The notes below the pieces were generated by a model. That model made no database searches. It was not told where the DNA came from and saw only the letters and a program-made list of their open reading frames with translations. Made by a program: the position numbers and the translations under genes. From Psychrobacillus sp. NEAU-3TGS (GTDB taxonomy: Bacteria > Bacillota > Bacilli > Bacillales_A > Planococcaceae), in assembly GCF_029955155.1 (NCBI RefSeq), contig NZ_JAPNOZ010000012.1, positions 1,226,241 through 1,290,240 on the forward strand: a DNA stretch of 64,000 bases, in the 5' to 3' direction. Positions 1 to 7,980 of this stretch are shown in pieces. Each line of letters starts with the position of its first letter. Position 1 is the stretch's first letter.

Positions 1-377
1 ATGAATTTGATACCTAATGAAGAATAGCGTTGTCTTCCTGATTGTTTTGCTTGACTAGCAATGGGATTTCCACCATTTTCTATTCGCATTAGTTCGGTGC
101 CTTGTTGTGCACGTCTCACAGTTCCTTCAGATACAGCTTGATGTCCTTCCGCAGCGAAGTCTTCCATTCTTTTTCTAACACTTTTTAGATCTAAGTCGGC
201 ACGTGCTTGTTCCGTGTCTATGGAAAGCTGTGGTTTTGTCGTTTTCATCGTTTGGACCGCTTTTGGTTGTTGTAGATCTAGATTGGCACTTGGTTGCTCA
301 ATCTGCTGAACTGGTTTTTGTATATTTAAATCGATTTGTGCTTTTGTTGAGTTTATTTGGAGTTTTGGGATATTCAT
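1..377 (-). CDS. YviE-like DUF6470 family protein, C-terminal part cut by window edge
   Basis: The reading frame runs from an ATG at 377 to the window edge without a stop, giving 125 residues of an incomplete protein. An AAAGGGTG ribosome site lies just upstream of the ATG. The product starts MNIPKLQINSTKAQIDLNI and is rich in Q, K and short beta-like stretches repeating a pattern of the type 'IDLNIQKP / LDLQQPKA', as in YviE (DUF6470). In Bacillus subtilis yviE lies directly downstream of flgL and upstream of fliW-csrA, the same position as here. Function is unknown; the gene is co-located with flagellar assembly genes. Identification rests on position and composition, without a database match. 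Confidence 0.6.
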   Translation of the reverse strand, partial: MNIPKLQINSTKAQIDLNIQKPVQQIEQPSANLDLQQPKAVQTMKTTKPQLSIDTEQARADLDLKSVRKRMEDFAAEGHQAVSEGTVRRAQQGTELMRIENGGNPIASQAKQSGRQRYSSLGIKF

Positions 378-396
378 CTTTTTTCACCCTTTAAAG

Positions 397-428
397 AAAG
401 CGTTTGGAACAATTTGTCCAAACGCTTT
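397..428. terminator. Hairpin between flgL and the yviE-like gene
   Basis: Perfect 12-bp inverted repeat (AAAGCGTTTGGA / TCCAAACGCTTT) with an 8-nt loop. The T-run is better on the plus strand (TTTTTATTATT) than on the minus strand (CTTTCTTT), so on the minus strand it may only attenuate transcription from flgL into the next gene. Confidence 0.6.
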
Positions 429-434
429 TTATTA

Positions 435-1325
435 TTAACGTAAAAAATCTGTAAGTGTAGGTTGAATAATTCGAGCACCTACTGATAATGCAGCACGATG
501 GATAGATTCTTGAGTAATCATTTCCGTGATTGCTTTTTCATAGTCGATGTCTTCGTTAGAAGAAAGTTGCTTTGTCACAATAATTTCTTGTGCTCCTAGT
601 CTGTCTTCCATCATTTCTACTCGATTTTGACGTGCACCTATATCTGCACGGGCCGCTAAAACAGTATCCTGATTTCCACTAATTTCCTCTAAGTATTTCG
701 CAATCTCTGGTCCTGTTGCTACAGGAGTTTTTGAACTGTCAAGTACTGACTCAATATTTTCCATCATTTTATCAATATCTTCAAACATTTTTTTTCCATT
801 TGTATTTACTTTGATTTCTACCCCATCGTATACTTCAATATTAACGGAACCATCGACTCCAGTTTCTCCTAGTAAGTTTCCGTTATTATCATACAATGGT
901 GATAATGTCTTCGTTCCCGAGAAAATATATTTATCTCCCACTTTCGTGTTAGCTAAATCACGAATTTGTGCTTTTAGTTGAGTTATTTCAACTTTTATCT
1001 TTTCTCGATCTTCAGGAGTTTTTGTATCATTCGCAGCATCCGTTACTAGTTCTTGTACTCGCTTCAGTGCTGATCCAACTTTATCTAGTGCATCATCAGA
1101 ACTGTCTAACCAATTGTTTACTTCACCTAAATTACGTTGATATTGCTCAACTTTGTTTAAATCCGTACGGTAGCCAATTCCTTTAATAGCTACTACTGGA
1201 TCTTGAGAAGGACGTGTTATTTTCTTACCTGAGTTGATCTGTTCTTGTAGTGTTGCCATTTTGTTATAGCTATTTGATAAATTTCGAAGCATATTAGTAG
1301 AAAGCATTGATTGTGTTACGCGCAT
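435..1325 (-). CDS. flgL: Flagellar hook-associated protein 3 FlgL
   Basis: 296 residues, the usual size for FlgL. FlgL forms the second junction ring between hook and flagellin filament, outside the cell, and is exported by the flagellar type III system, which fits the absence of a Sec signal peptide. The N-terminus MRVTQSMLSTNMLRNL and the C-terminus ending GARIIQPTLTDFLR are the conserved flagellin-like helical ends that pack into the D0/D1 coiled-coil core. It follows flgK, with a 121-bp dispersed repeat in the gap, and precedes the yviE-like gene. It probably belongs to the flgM-flgN-flgK-flgL unit and is therefore likely late-class (sigma-D) expressed. Confidence 0.95.
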   Translation of the reverse strand: MRVTQSMLSTNMLRNLSNSYNKMATLQEQINSGKKITRPSQDPVVAIKGIGYRTDLNKVEQYQRNLGEVNNWLDSSDDALDKVGSALKRVQELVTDAANDTKTPEDREKIKVEITQLKAQIRDLANTKVGDKYIFSGTKTLSPLYDNNGNLLGETGVDGSVNIEVYDGVEIKVNTNGKKMFEDIDKMMENIESVLDSSKTPVATGPEIAKYLEEISGNQDTVLAARADIGARQNRVEMMEDRLGAQEIIVTKQLSSNEDIDYEKAITEMITQESIHRAALSVGARIIQPTLTDFLR

Positions 1326-1348
1326 GTGATTGACCTCCTATTTCTTTT

Positions 1349-1469
1349 TCTAGCTCCAACGCCTTGCCCCTCGGGATCAAATGTGAAATTACTGTGGTGG
1401 CTGAAGAGCTGCCTCCTCTCAATTCCCCATTTGCCTGTCAGGACAGAAGTAGGCGCTTACGCTTTTCTA
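1349..1469. repeat. Dispersed intergenic repeat of Bacillales type between flgK and flgL
   Basis: Read on the minus strand it begins TAGAAAAGCGTAAGCGCC and ends GGCGTTGGAGCTAGA. These ends are those of a short non-coding repeat I remember as widespread in Bacillales genomes; this is recollection, not a search. It starts two bases after the flgK stop codon, so it sits inside the flgK-flgL transcript. GCGCC and GGCG ends can pair into a long imperfect hairpin. No reading frame is supported. Confidence 0.6.
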
Positions 1470-1471
1470 TT

Positions 1472-3004
1472 TTATAGTCCTACTCGGCCCATGCCGTTAA
1501 TAATTTTATCTAATGTTTCATCTACTACTGTAATCATTCGTGCAGAGGCATTGTATGCTTGTTGGAATATAATCATATTTGTCATTTCCTCGTCTAAAGA
1601 AACGGAGCTGACGGCAGCACGATTATTTTCTACTGTTAATTTAATAGTCGCTGAATTATAAGCCAACCGATTTGCCTGTTCTCCATCTACTCCAAGTTTA
1701 CCGATGATAGATTGATAGAAAGATTGCACTGTAGTATTGGTTGTGGAACCTATCGTTAAAGGAGCAAATTTCATATTACTAAGTAATAATGCATTTGCCC
1801 CATTACCTTCCTCTTTTCCAGTGGATGAAGAAGCAGCCAATAGAGATGGGTCGCTTTCAAACATTGAATCCACAGAAATAGTACTTGCTGAAATTTGACC
1901 ATTTGTTTTAGAAACAAAAAAGTCTTTTCCAACATCCCCGTTTAGATCAGTGCCACCTTTGTGTATCTCATTAAACTTTTCCGCGAAAGCTACAGCCATA
2001 TCATCAAGGTTTTTAAGCATTTCTGGATAAAATCCTTTTGTAGTTCCATTACTTGAATAACCATAGGAATCAATTGTTGCTAACAATTTACCCTTAGTTT
2101 TTTCTAAATCACTATAACTAATCGTTCCTCCTGCTGCATTACCCTTACTTACTACTGTAAACTGGGTAAAAGGTTCAAAACTATTATCTTCATTTAAACC
2201 ATCAGCCTTTAAAGTTGCAGCATCTTTTCCATCTACAACCTCAACTAATCCGCTGTTTGTTTTAATAGATACCTTCACTGCGCCTTCAGCAATTGCCAAT
2301 GCATTTCCACCGGATTTAGAATATTCTATTTCAATTGGGAAATAGGTGTTTAATTCATCTAGTAAAGTATCTCGAGCGTCATATAAATCATTTGGCAAAT
2401 AACCGTTCGGTTCAATTTGTTGAATTTGCTCGTTGATGGATGCAATTTGATTCAGAATAGAGTTCACATCATTTGTTGATACCCGTATTTCATTCTTTAA
2501 ATTTCCTTGAATATCCGTCAGTTGTTTGTTGATATAGTTAAATGATTCTGCAACTGCAATCCCCCGTTGAACAACTACTTTTCGAGCACCAGCATTTTCT
2601 GGATTAGCACTTAAATCCTGAAGCGATTTCCAAAATTGATCTAATGAAGTATTTAGACCAAATTCGGATGGTTCTGAAAGGATATCCTCCATTTGGGAAA
2701 TTGCATTAGATTTCGCTTCCCAGTACCCTAGTTTATTGGTTTCCTGACGGTATTGACGGTCAATGAACTGATCACGAATACGTTGTACAGATTGCGCTTG
2801 TACACCTGTTCCAAGATGACCTGGTATTTTCGGAGCATTTAAACCTGTTCCTGGATAACCTAGTGTCGCTTCCATGTTCACTCGTTGACGGGAGTAGCCG
2901 AGTGTGTTGGCGTTAGAGATGTTATGTCCAGTGGTATATAGTGCGGATTGTTGTGTGTATAGTCCGCGTTTACTTGTTTCTAATCCCATGAATGTTGAGC
3001 CCAT
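1472..3004 (-). CDS. flgK: Flagellar hook-associated protein 1 FlgK
   Basis: 510 residues. FlgK is the first hook-filament junction protein and is exported through the flagellar apparatus with FlgN as its chaperone. The N-terminal segment MGLETSKRGLYTQQ...HNISNANTLGYSRQR carries the rod/hook family signature (NISNANTxGYSRQR), and the C-terminal part FQQAYNASARMITVVDE matches the conserved terminal helix of FlgK/FlgE proteins. The start at 3004 is supported by AAGGAGG seven bases upstream. The gene follows flgN by 12 bp. Confidence 0.96.
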   Translation of the reverse strand: MGSTFMGLETSKRGLYTQQSALYTTGHNISNANTLGYSRQRVNMEATLGYPGTGLNAPKIPGHLGTGVQAQSVQRIRDQFIDRQYRQETNKLGYWEAKSNAISQMEDILSEPSEFGLNTSLDQFWKSLQDLSANPENAGARKVVVQRGIAVAESFNYINKQLTDIQGNLKNEIRVSTNDVNSILNQIASINEQIQQIEPNGYLPNDLYDARDTLLDELNTYFPIEIEYSKSGGNALAIAEGAVKVSIKTNSGLVEVVDGKDAATLKADGLNEDNSFEPFTQFTVVSKGNAAGGTISYSDLEKTKGKLLATIDSYGYSSNGTTKGFYPEMLKNLDDMAVAFAEKFNEIHKGGTDLNGDVGKDFFVSKTNGQISASTISVDSMFESDPSLLAASSSTGKEEGNGANALLLSNMKFAPLTIGSTTNTTVQSFYQSIIGKLGVDGEQANRLAYNSATIKLTVENNRAAVSSVSLDEEMTNMIIFQQAYNASARMITVVDETLDKIINGMGRVGL

Positions 3005-3016
3005 TAGGTTGCCTCC

Positions 3017-3511
3017 TTATGCTTGTGAATCGAAGTAGGCTTTACCTTTGGAAGGGGCTTGTACTTCGGATTTTGAGTAGTTTATTTGGTCTGGCTTTGG
3101 TCGTAATGTATCTAAGGTTAAGTTGACGAATTGTAGTGATTGTAGTGTCAGCTTTTGGTTTAGGTCGTTTTGGTATTTGAGCGATTCTACTGTTAGGAGT
3201 AGCTTGTTGCGTGCTGTTCCTAGCTGCTCTTTTTCTTCGTTTGTGTTGGTATTTTCTAAGACTAGTGCAACAGTTGGTTTGTCAGTAGGAGCAATTCCTT
3301 TTGCTCGAAGGTAATCCGTTACCTCTGTTTGACGCTGTTGTTCTAGCTGAGAAATGCCTGCTACGTGTGCCTGCTCGTCCTTGAGCAGTTGGTTTAGACT
3401 GTCCATGTCGCCAGTTTTGATTGCTTCTGTTTTTTTGTATGCTATTTCTAGTAAACTTTTGTGTAGCATGTCAAGTTTCGTAAGAGATTGCAATATCTTT
3501 TCGATGGACAT
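3017..3511 (-). CDS. flgN: Flagellar export chaperone FlgN
   Basis: 164 residues, predicted almost wholly helical. FlgN binds the C-termini of FlgK and FlgL in the cytoplasm and hands them to the flagellar export gate. The sequence has the family pattern of an N-terminal helix (SIEKILQSLTKLDMLHKSLLE), a central conserved segment (KNELLLTV-type, here RNKLLLTVESLKYQNDLNQ) and a disordered tail. It equals B. subtilis YvyG in position between flgM and flgK. AAAGGAG lies eight bases before the ATG. The assignment depends strongly on neighbours because FlgN sequences diverge. Confidence 0.88.
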   Translation of the reverse strand: MSIEKILQSLTKLDMLHKSLLEIAYKKTEAIKTGDMDSLNQLLKDEQAHVAGISQLEQQRQTEVTDYLRAKGIAPTDKPTVALVLENTNTNEEKEQLGTARNKLLLTVESLKYQNDLNQKLTLQSLQFVNLTLDTLRPKPDQINYSKSEVQAPSKGKAYFDSQA

Positions 3512-3525
3512 GTTTTAAGCTCCTT

Positions 3526-3789
3526 TTACAGACGGTAATAATTAAGAATATTAGTTGCTAGCTTCTTGGCGTCTACTTGGTATGTGCCCGCATCAATTTG
3601 CGCTTTGATAGCGGCAACTCGTTCTGCTTGGTTTACCTCCACTGGAGATTTTGTTTGCATGCTTTTTGCAGCAGATGAGATTTCTAGTTGATCGGTAGTA
3701 GGTTTTGCCACCTGCTGTGTTTTTTCCACTTGTTGTTGGTTGCGTTTGTATGGGTTTACTTGGTTTAATCCAATGTTCGTGATTTTCAT
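3526..3789 (-). CDS. flgM: Anti-sigma-D factor FlgM
   Basis: 87 residues. FlgM binds and inhibits sigma-D (FliA) until the hook-basal body is complete. The N-terminus MKITNIGLNQVNPYKRNQ and the C-terminal helical region (VNQAERVAAIKAQIDAGTYQVDAKKLATNIL) match the FlgM pattern; the 'RVAxIKxxIxxGTYxVDxxKxAxxIL' motif is diagnostic. GGGAGGA lies upstream at good distance. It heads the flgM-flgN-flgK-flgL group, 14 bp before flgN, and has a candidate sigma-D promoter just upstream, giving the usual feedback loop. Confidence 0.95.
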   Translation of the reverse strand: MKITNIGLNQVNPYKRNQQQVEKTQQVAKPTTDQLEISSAAKSMQTKSPVEVNQAERVAAIKAQIDAGTYQVDAKKLATNILNYYRL

Positions 3790-3831
3790 ATGGTGATGTC
3801 CTCCCTTCTTCGATAAAAGTGTCTACCGTTT

Positions 3832-3858
3832 ATTTCGGTTTGATCTGTAAAGTGTTTA
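3832..3858 (-). promoter_or_regulatory. Candidate sigma-D promoter for flgM
   Basis: On the minus strand TAAA is followed after exactly 15 bases by ACCGAAAT. The B. subtilis sigma-D consensus is TAAA-N15-GCCGATAT, so the -10 matches at six of eight positions. It lies about 40 bp upstream of the flgM start, where a sigma-D promoter is known in B. subtilis. Confidence 0.6.
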
Positions 3859-3876
3859 GAGTTTTTTTAAATCACG

Positions 3877-3903
3877 AAAAAACTCCCACATATAGTGAGA
3901 GTT
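3877..3903 (-). terminator. Terminator downstream of yvyF
   Basis: Stem AACTCTCAC / GTGGGAGTT with a short loop, followed on the minus strand by TTTTTT. The left arm overlaps the yvyF stop codon. It separates the comF/yvyF transcript from flgM. Confidence 0.75.
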
Positions 3904-4309
3904 ATCTATAGTCCTTATGGTATGTATTTTCTTGCGTGTTTACTTTTTCTCGGAATTCTTGCGCTGCTTCGAATTGGCGAAGGCCTGTTTTTAACTCTTC
4001 CGTACAGCTAGTGCATAGTTTTCCTTGTGTTGTTAGTTTACCACAGTTGTCGCATGGGTAGCCAAGGTTTGGAAACAAGGCTGGCTGCAGGCGACCTTTT
4101 CGCACCCATTTGTGTAGCAATGATTCTTCTACACCCGTTGCTTCGACGATTCGTTCAACGGTTGCCGCACGGTTTTCTCTCTTTCGCAAGAAACGATACA
4201 CCGTCTCATATAACTTTTCTTCATTCGTGGCGCAGTTATTGCACACATCTCTTATCCCTGTATAGTTAAAAAAGTCGCCGCAGGATGGGCAATTTTTTAG
4301 TTCTCCCAT
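3902..4309 (-). CDS. yvyF: YvyF-type flagellar-operon zinc-ribbon protein
   Basis: 135 residues with two four-cysteine knuckles: CPSCG...CNNC near residues 7-26 and CDNCG...CTSC near residues 86-102. Between them lies a short helical region with an HTH-like segment (VERIVEATGVEESLLHKWVRKG). This two-ribbon layout and the position between comFC and flgM match B. subtilis YvyF (the 'flagellar operon protein' family). Biochemical role is not established; the HTH-like middle suggests nucleic-acid binding. GGAGG lies seven bases before the ATG. Confidence 0.85.
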   Translation of the reverse strand: MGELKNCPSCGDFFNYTGIRDVCNNCATNEEKLYETVYRFLRKRENRAATVERIVEATGVEESLLHKWVRKGRLQPALFPNLGYPCDNCGKLTTQGKLCTSCTEELKTGLRQFEAAQEFREKVNTQENTYHKDYR

Positions 4310-4354
4310 GAGGATCCCTCCAAGTTCAGTTGTCTCCTCTTTTATATCGGCAGA

Positions 4355-4978
4355 TTATCCTTTTATTAAAGTAATTGCTTCGACCCTTGTTGCTCCTGCG
4401 TCTTTTAGTAGTTTGGCAGCATGGTGGAGGGTTGCGCCGGTTGTGTATATGTCATCGAATAAAATATAGTGTTGCGCTTCTACCCTATTCATAACTTCAA
4501 AAAGTGGACTCGCTTCTAAGCGTTCCTTTCGTGTCTTTTTACCTTGTTCACTAGTTGCCGTTTTAGATAGTAGATGTTGAAAAGGAATGTCTGCACTATT
4601 TAATAGCTCGTCGACTTGTGCAAATGTTCTTTGGATTAGTTTTTCTGGATGCATCGGGATTGGGACGACAATGCCTTCATTACCTTCGAATGCTTGGTGC
4701 AATGTTTTAGCAAATACTTGTGCCAGCGCTACGTCTTGTAAAAACTTATATTGATGCAAATAGCTTTTCATCGCTTCGTTGTAAGAATAAAGTGCCGTGA
4801 CGGTATCCACTGCTCCCTCGTAGCAAGTGCCTTGGAAGTCACTGAAATCGATCGTTGCATCTGACTTTTTAAAGTTGCTGAAACACCTGTCACATGTAGA
4901 GGACTCTTTTTCATATAGAAATAGCTTCCTCCATGTCGGGGATGGTTGAAATGTAGTGCCACAAATTAAACAGTTCAT
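4355..4978 (-). CDS. comFC: Competence protein ComFC, phosphoribosyltransferase fold
   Basis: 207 residues from the ATG at 4978, which overlaps the comFA stop in an ATGA; an upstream in-frame ATG at 4990 is less likely. ComFC takes part in internalising transforming DNA with ComFA. An N-terminal zinc knuckle (CLICG...CDRC) is followed by a type I phosphoribosyltransferase domain whose PRPP loop is visible as LFDDIYTTGATLHHAA near the C-terminus. Related ComFC/GntX proteins are about 200-240 residues. comFB, which lies between comFA and comFC in B. subtilis, is absent. Confidence 0.92.
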   Translation of the reverse strand: MNCLICGTTFQPSPTWRKLFLYEKESSTCDRCFSNFKKSDATIDFSDFQGTCYEGAVDTVTALYSYNEAMKSYLHQYKFLQDVALAQVFAKTLHQAFEGNEGIVVPIPMHPEKLIQRTFAQVDELLNSADIPFQHLLSKTATSEQGKKTRKERLEASPLFEVMNRVEAQHYILFDDIYTTGATLHHAAKLLKDAGATRVEAITLIKG

Positions 4979-6303
4979 GAACGATTCCAACCCTCTATTG
5001 CAGTTTGTGCTTTGTCCATTTCCCGGGAGATGCCGTGATGGAAAAAGACAATATCCCCGTCTGGGTATTGGAAAGAACGACCGACACGACCGCTTATTTG
5101 AATCAGTGCACTTGATGTGAAGATTTTTTGTTCTGCTCCAACTACTGCAACCTGTACATTTTCAATTGTTATGCCTCGTTCTAGGATGGTTGTTGTGAGC
5201 AAGCCAGATATTTTCTTTTCTCTTAGTTGCATGACTAACTCTTTTCTATCGGGATGTTCAGCGTGTACTCTTGGTAAATCGCCTGGGAAATTTTCGAGCA
5301 TTTCGATGGTCGGTAGGAATACGAGAAATGGAGTGTTTGTTTTTGTTTTTTCCTCAATCCATTGTTGGAGTTTATGTGGGACTTTTCCTTTGTTTAGTTG
5401 CCTAGCGTAACCCCATAGACTGTCGAATCTAGGTACGGGTAGGTCATGCCCGTGATATCTTCTGGAAAGAACAGATTGGTTCGTTGTTTGGAGTGATTTT
5501 GTTGGTGTTGCGGTGACGTAATGAATGGCGGCTTCTTGTTTTGTTGCTTTTTTCACTGCTCGTTGTAGGGTCTCATCTGCGTAATACGGGAAAGCATCTG
5601 CTTCGTCGACGAATACTACATCGAAAGCTTTTTCAAATCGGTAGAGCTGATGTGTAGTGGAGAGTATTAGTTCGGCAAATCCTTCTTGGTCGGGTGCTCC
5701 GCCGTATAAAGCATGAATCGTTGTTTTTGGAAATACTTTTTGGAAACGTGGGAATAGTTCTAGGATGACATCGGTTCTTGGGGCTGCTACGCATACTCGC
5801 TTTCCCTGCTCAAGACATCGAAAGATGGATAAGAAGAGTAGCTCGGTTTTTCCAGCTCCACAAACCGCGTGCAAGAGGTGGGATTTGTTTTGTTCTACAC
5901 TTGTGAGTAGTTCTTCGCTTGCTTTTTTCTGGAGAGGGGTTAGCCTACCGCTCCATGCAAATTCATGAGCGTTCGCGCCGCGGGCATGGTCTGAGTGCCA
6001 AAGCAGCAACTCGGAACAACTACTTACCCGCCCCATTCGAATGCAGTGGCGGCAATAGGTGCAATTTTGGTTACAGCGTGCGCAGTGAAATGTGTGAAAT
6101 AAGTGCTGGGTTGTGTTGTGGCATCGGTTGCAGACGTACTTCTTTAATTGACCAAAAAGGGCTTGGTTTTGTTCTTGTTCTATGCCGGGTTTGAGGTGGA
6201 TGTGGCCGTTTTCGATGTGGGCGTCGATGGCTTCGCGCGGGAATGGGATGTGTTCGCGAAGCCAGATGCGGCCAGTGAGAAATTGTTGTAGCTGTTTGTC
6301 CAT
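4975..6303 (-). CDS. comFA: Late competence helicase ComFA
   Basis: 442 residues. ComFA is a membrane-associated DEAD-box ATPase that helps drive single-stranded DNA into the cytoplasm during transformation. Visible in order: a four-cysteine zinc finger cluster (CNRCHNT...CARCNQNCTYCRHC, roughly residues 57-92), Walker A AVCGAGKTELL, Walker B/DEAD box VFVDEADAFP, motif III VTATPT, and a C-terminal helicase region with QISGRVGRSF. The ATG at 6303 has AAGGAG seven bases upstream; the longer frame to 6333 has no better site. It overlaps comFC by four bases. Confidence 0.95.
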   Translation of the reverse strand: MDKQLQQFLTGRIWLREHIPFPREAIDAHIENGHIHLKPGIEQEQNQALFGQLKKYVCNRCHNTTQHLFHTFHCARCNQNCTYCRHCIRMGRVSSCSELLLWHSDHARGANAHEFAWSGRLTPLQKKASEELLTSVEQNKSHLLHAVCGAGKTELLFLSIFRCLEQGKRVCVAAPRTDVILELFPRFQKVFPKTTIHALYGGAPDQEGFAELILSTTHQLYRFEKAFDVVFVDEADAFPYYADETLQRAVKKATKQEAAIHYVTATPTKSLQTTNQSVLSRRYHGHDLPVPRFDSLWGYARQLNKGKVPHKLQQWIEEKTKTNTPFLVFLPTIEMLENFPGDLPRVHAEHPDRKELVMQLREKKISGLLTTTILERGITIENVQVAVVGAEQKIFTSSALIQISGRVGRSFQYPDGDIVFFHHGISREMDKAQTAIEGWNRS

Positions 6304-6314
6304 GGGCATTCTCC

Positions 6315-7160
6315 TTAGTTGGTTTTTACCCATCCTAGACCCATCGAGCCTTCACCAAGATGTGTGCCGATTACAGGGCCGAAATAGCTGATCGTGAACT
6401 CAACGTTTGGTAGATTTGCTTCTAACTCGGTTTTCCATGCGATCGCTTCTTGTTCATTGTTTGCGTGGATGATGGTCGCTTGCAGTTTTGCGTATTTGTT
6501 TGCATCTTCTTGAAGCAGGTCTGCAATACGTTTCATCGCTTTTTTACGTGTTCGAACTTTTTCAAATGGAACGATGATTTTGTTTTCGAAGTGAAGGATT
6601 GGTTTTACTTGCAGTACGTTACCAATGACACGTTCGATGCCGTTTAGACGACCGCCGCGGTGCAGATGGTCGAGGTTGTCCACCATGAAGTAGGCACGAA
6701 TTGTTTGTTTCATCGTGTTTAGTTCTTGTAGGATTTCTTCTGGATGTGCTCCTTTTTTAGCCATTTGTGCGGCTTTAAGCACGTAGAAGCCTTGTACCAT
6801 GCAGGAAATTTCTGAGTCGAATGTATATACGTTAAGGTTGTCCACTATTTCACCGGCTTGTTTGGCACCTGCGAGTGTTCCACTAATACCGCTCGATAGG
6901 TGGATGGAAATGACTGCGTCGTAGTTTTTGGATAGTTCTTCGAAGGTACTGACAAAATCTCCAAGGGCAGGCTGTGACGTTTTCGGTAGCGTGCGCTCAT
7001 TGCGAACTTTGTCGTAGAATTCGGTTGCGTTAATGTCGATTTCTTCTTTGTAAGTGTCATTTCCGATGACAACGCTTAGTGGCACCATGCGAATGTCGAG
7101 TTTTTCGCGAATTTCTTTTGGGATATAGGCGGTGCTGTCTGTTACGATTGCTGTCTTCAT
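6315..7160 (-). CDS. DegV family fatty-acid-binding protein
   Basis: 281 residues from the ATG at 7160 (a GTG at 7172 is in frame, but family members start MK-x-A-I-V-T-D-S, as here). DegV/FakB proteins bind a fatty acid in a pocket and present it to a FakA kinase. Visible family signatures are VTDSTAYIP at the N-terminus, KTSQPALGDF, and IHLSSGISGT. It sits between degU and comFA, as B. subtilis yviA/degV does, and ends 11 bp before the comFA start, so both probably share a transcript. The name reflects this location; it does not imply a role in degradative-enzyme control. Confidence 0.92.
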   Translation of the reverse strand: MKTAIVTDSTAYIPKEIREKLDIRMVPLSVVIGNDTYKEEIDINATEFYDKVRNERTLPKTSQPALGDFVSTFEELSKNYDAVISIHLSSGISGTLAGAKQAGEIVDNLNVYTFDSEISCMVQGFYVLKAAQMAKKGAHPEEILQELNTMKQTIRAYFMVDNLDHLHRGGRLNGIERVIGNVLQVKPILHFENKIIVPFEKVRTRKKAMKRIADLLQEDANKYAKLQATIIHANNEQEAIAWKTELEANLPNVEFTISYFGPVIGTHLGEGSMGLGWVKTN

Positions 7161-7216
7161 TTTGTGAATCACACTCCTATTGATAAGTTTACTGAATTAG
7201 GGTAGGAAATGGAAGC

Positions 7217-7260
7217 AAAAAAATGCCCCAGACATGATATTTGTCATATATGCCCGGGGT
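7217..7260 (-). terminator. Terminator downstream of the lipoprotein gene
   Basis: Ten-base-pair stem with two G-U pairs (CCCCGGGCAT / ATGTCTGGGG), followed on the minus strand by CATTTTTTT. It ends the lipoprotein transcript before degV. Confidence 0.75.
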
Positions 7261-7265
7261 GTGAT

Positions 7266-7844
7266 TTATTCTGTTGCGGTGTCTCCGATGAAGTATACGC
7301 TTGTGACAAGCCATTTGCCGTCTTCTTTGACGAAAACAGTTACTTGACGACCGTCACGATCGAGTTTTGCACCGGTATCTGGTTGTTCTAGTGCGATGTG
7401 GATGTTCGCGAATACTTGTGCATGTGTTTTGTCGTATTTGATGATCGTTGTGTTATCAGCCGTTCGGATGGTGTCGTAGTCGTTGAATGTTTGCTCAACC
7501 ACTACTTTTTCATCCTCATAGTTGAAGCCTTCTGGATTTTTGGAAATAGTGTTCATGTAGCGGTTGATGTCTTCTTCGTTGAACGCTTCCATGTATTCAT
7601 CGAAGGCTTTCAGTATTGCTTCTTTTTCTTTTGCTGGTACGTTGGTTGCTTCTTCGATGTTGCCACCAGCCATTTCGAAGCCGACTTCAGATTTGTCGGT
7701 TGCGCCGTGGTCGGTTGTTTTTTGGGTGTTGGTTGGTGCGATATCGTTTACGGACCCTGTGTTTGTGTTTGTATCTTCATTACTACTGCATGCTGCTAGA
7801 AGTAGTGCAATAGTTGCGATGGCTAGTGTATGGATGATTTTCAT
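7266..7844 (-). CDS. Lipoprotein with NTF2-like domain, function unknown
   Basis: 192 residues. The N-terminus MKIIHTLAIATIALLLAACS is a lipoprotein signal with lipobox LLAAC, so the mature protein should be anchored to the outer face of the membrane. A low-complexity linker rich in N, T and D follows to about residue 60. The rest (EAILKAFDEYMEAFNEED...KDGKWLVTSVYF) has the alternating helix and long beta-strand pattern of NTF2/SnoaL-like domains with the common ending 'EDGKWLVTSV'. It stands alone between degV and the NERD gene, with its own terminator. It is not part of the B. subtilis order here. Confidence 0.75.
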   Translation of the reverse strand: MKIIHTLAIATIALLLAACSSNEDTNTNTGSVNDIAPTNTQKTTDHGATDKSEVGFEMAGGNIEEATNVPAKEKEAILKAFDEYMEAFNEEDINRYMNTISKNPEGFNYEDEKVVVEQTFNDYDTIRTADNTTIIKYDKTHAQVFANIHIALEQPDTGAKLDRDGRQVTVFVKEDGKWLVTSVYFIGDTATE

Positions 7845-7980
7845 ATGTACAATTCCCTCCTGCTAGTGGATATTTTGTCATACTTAAGACGAAAACTCAA
7901 TTAATTGGTTTCATGTTAGATTAGGTGGAATGTTCTGTTAGTTTGTTGTATGATTTTGGGGATGGAGGTGAACTAGACAA

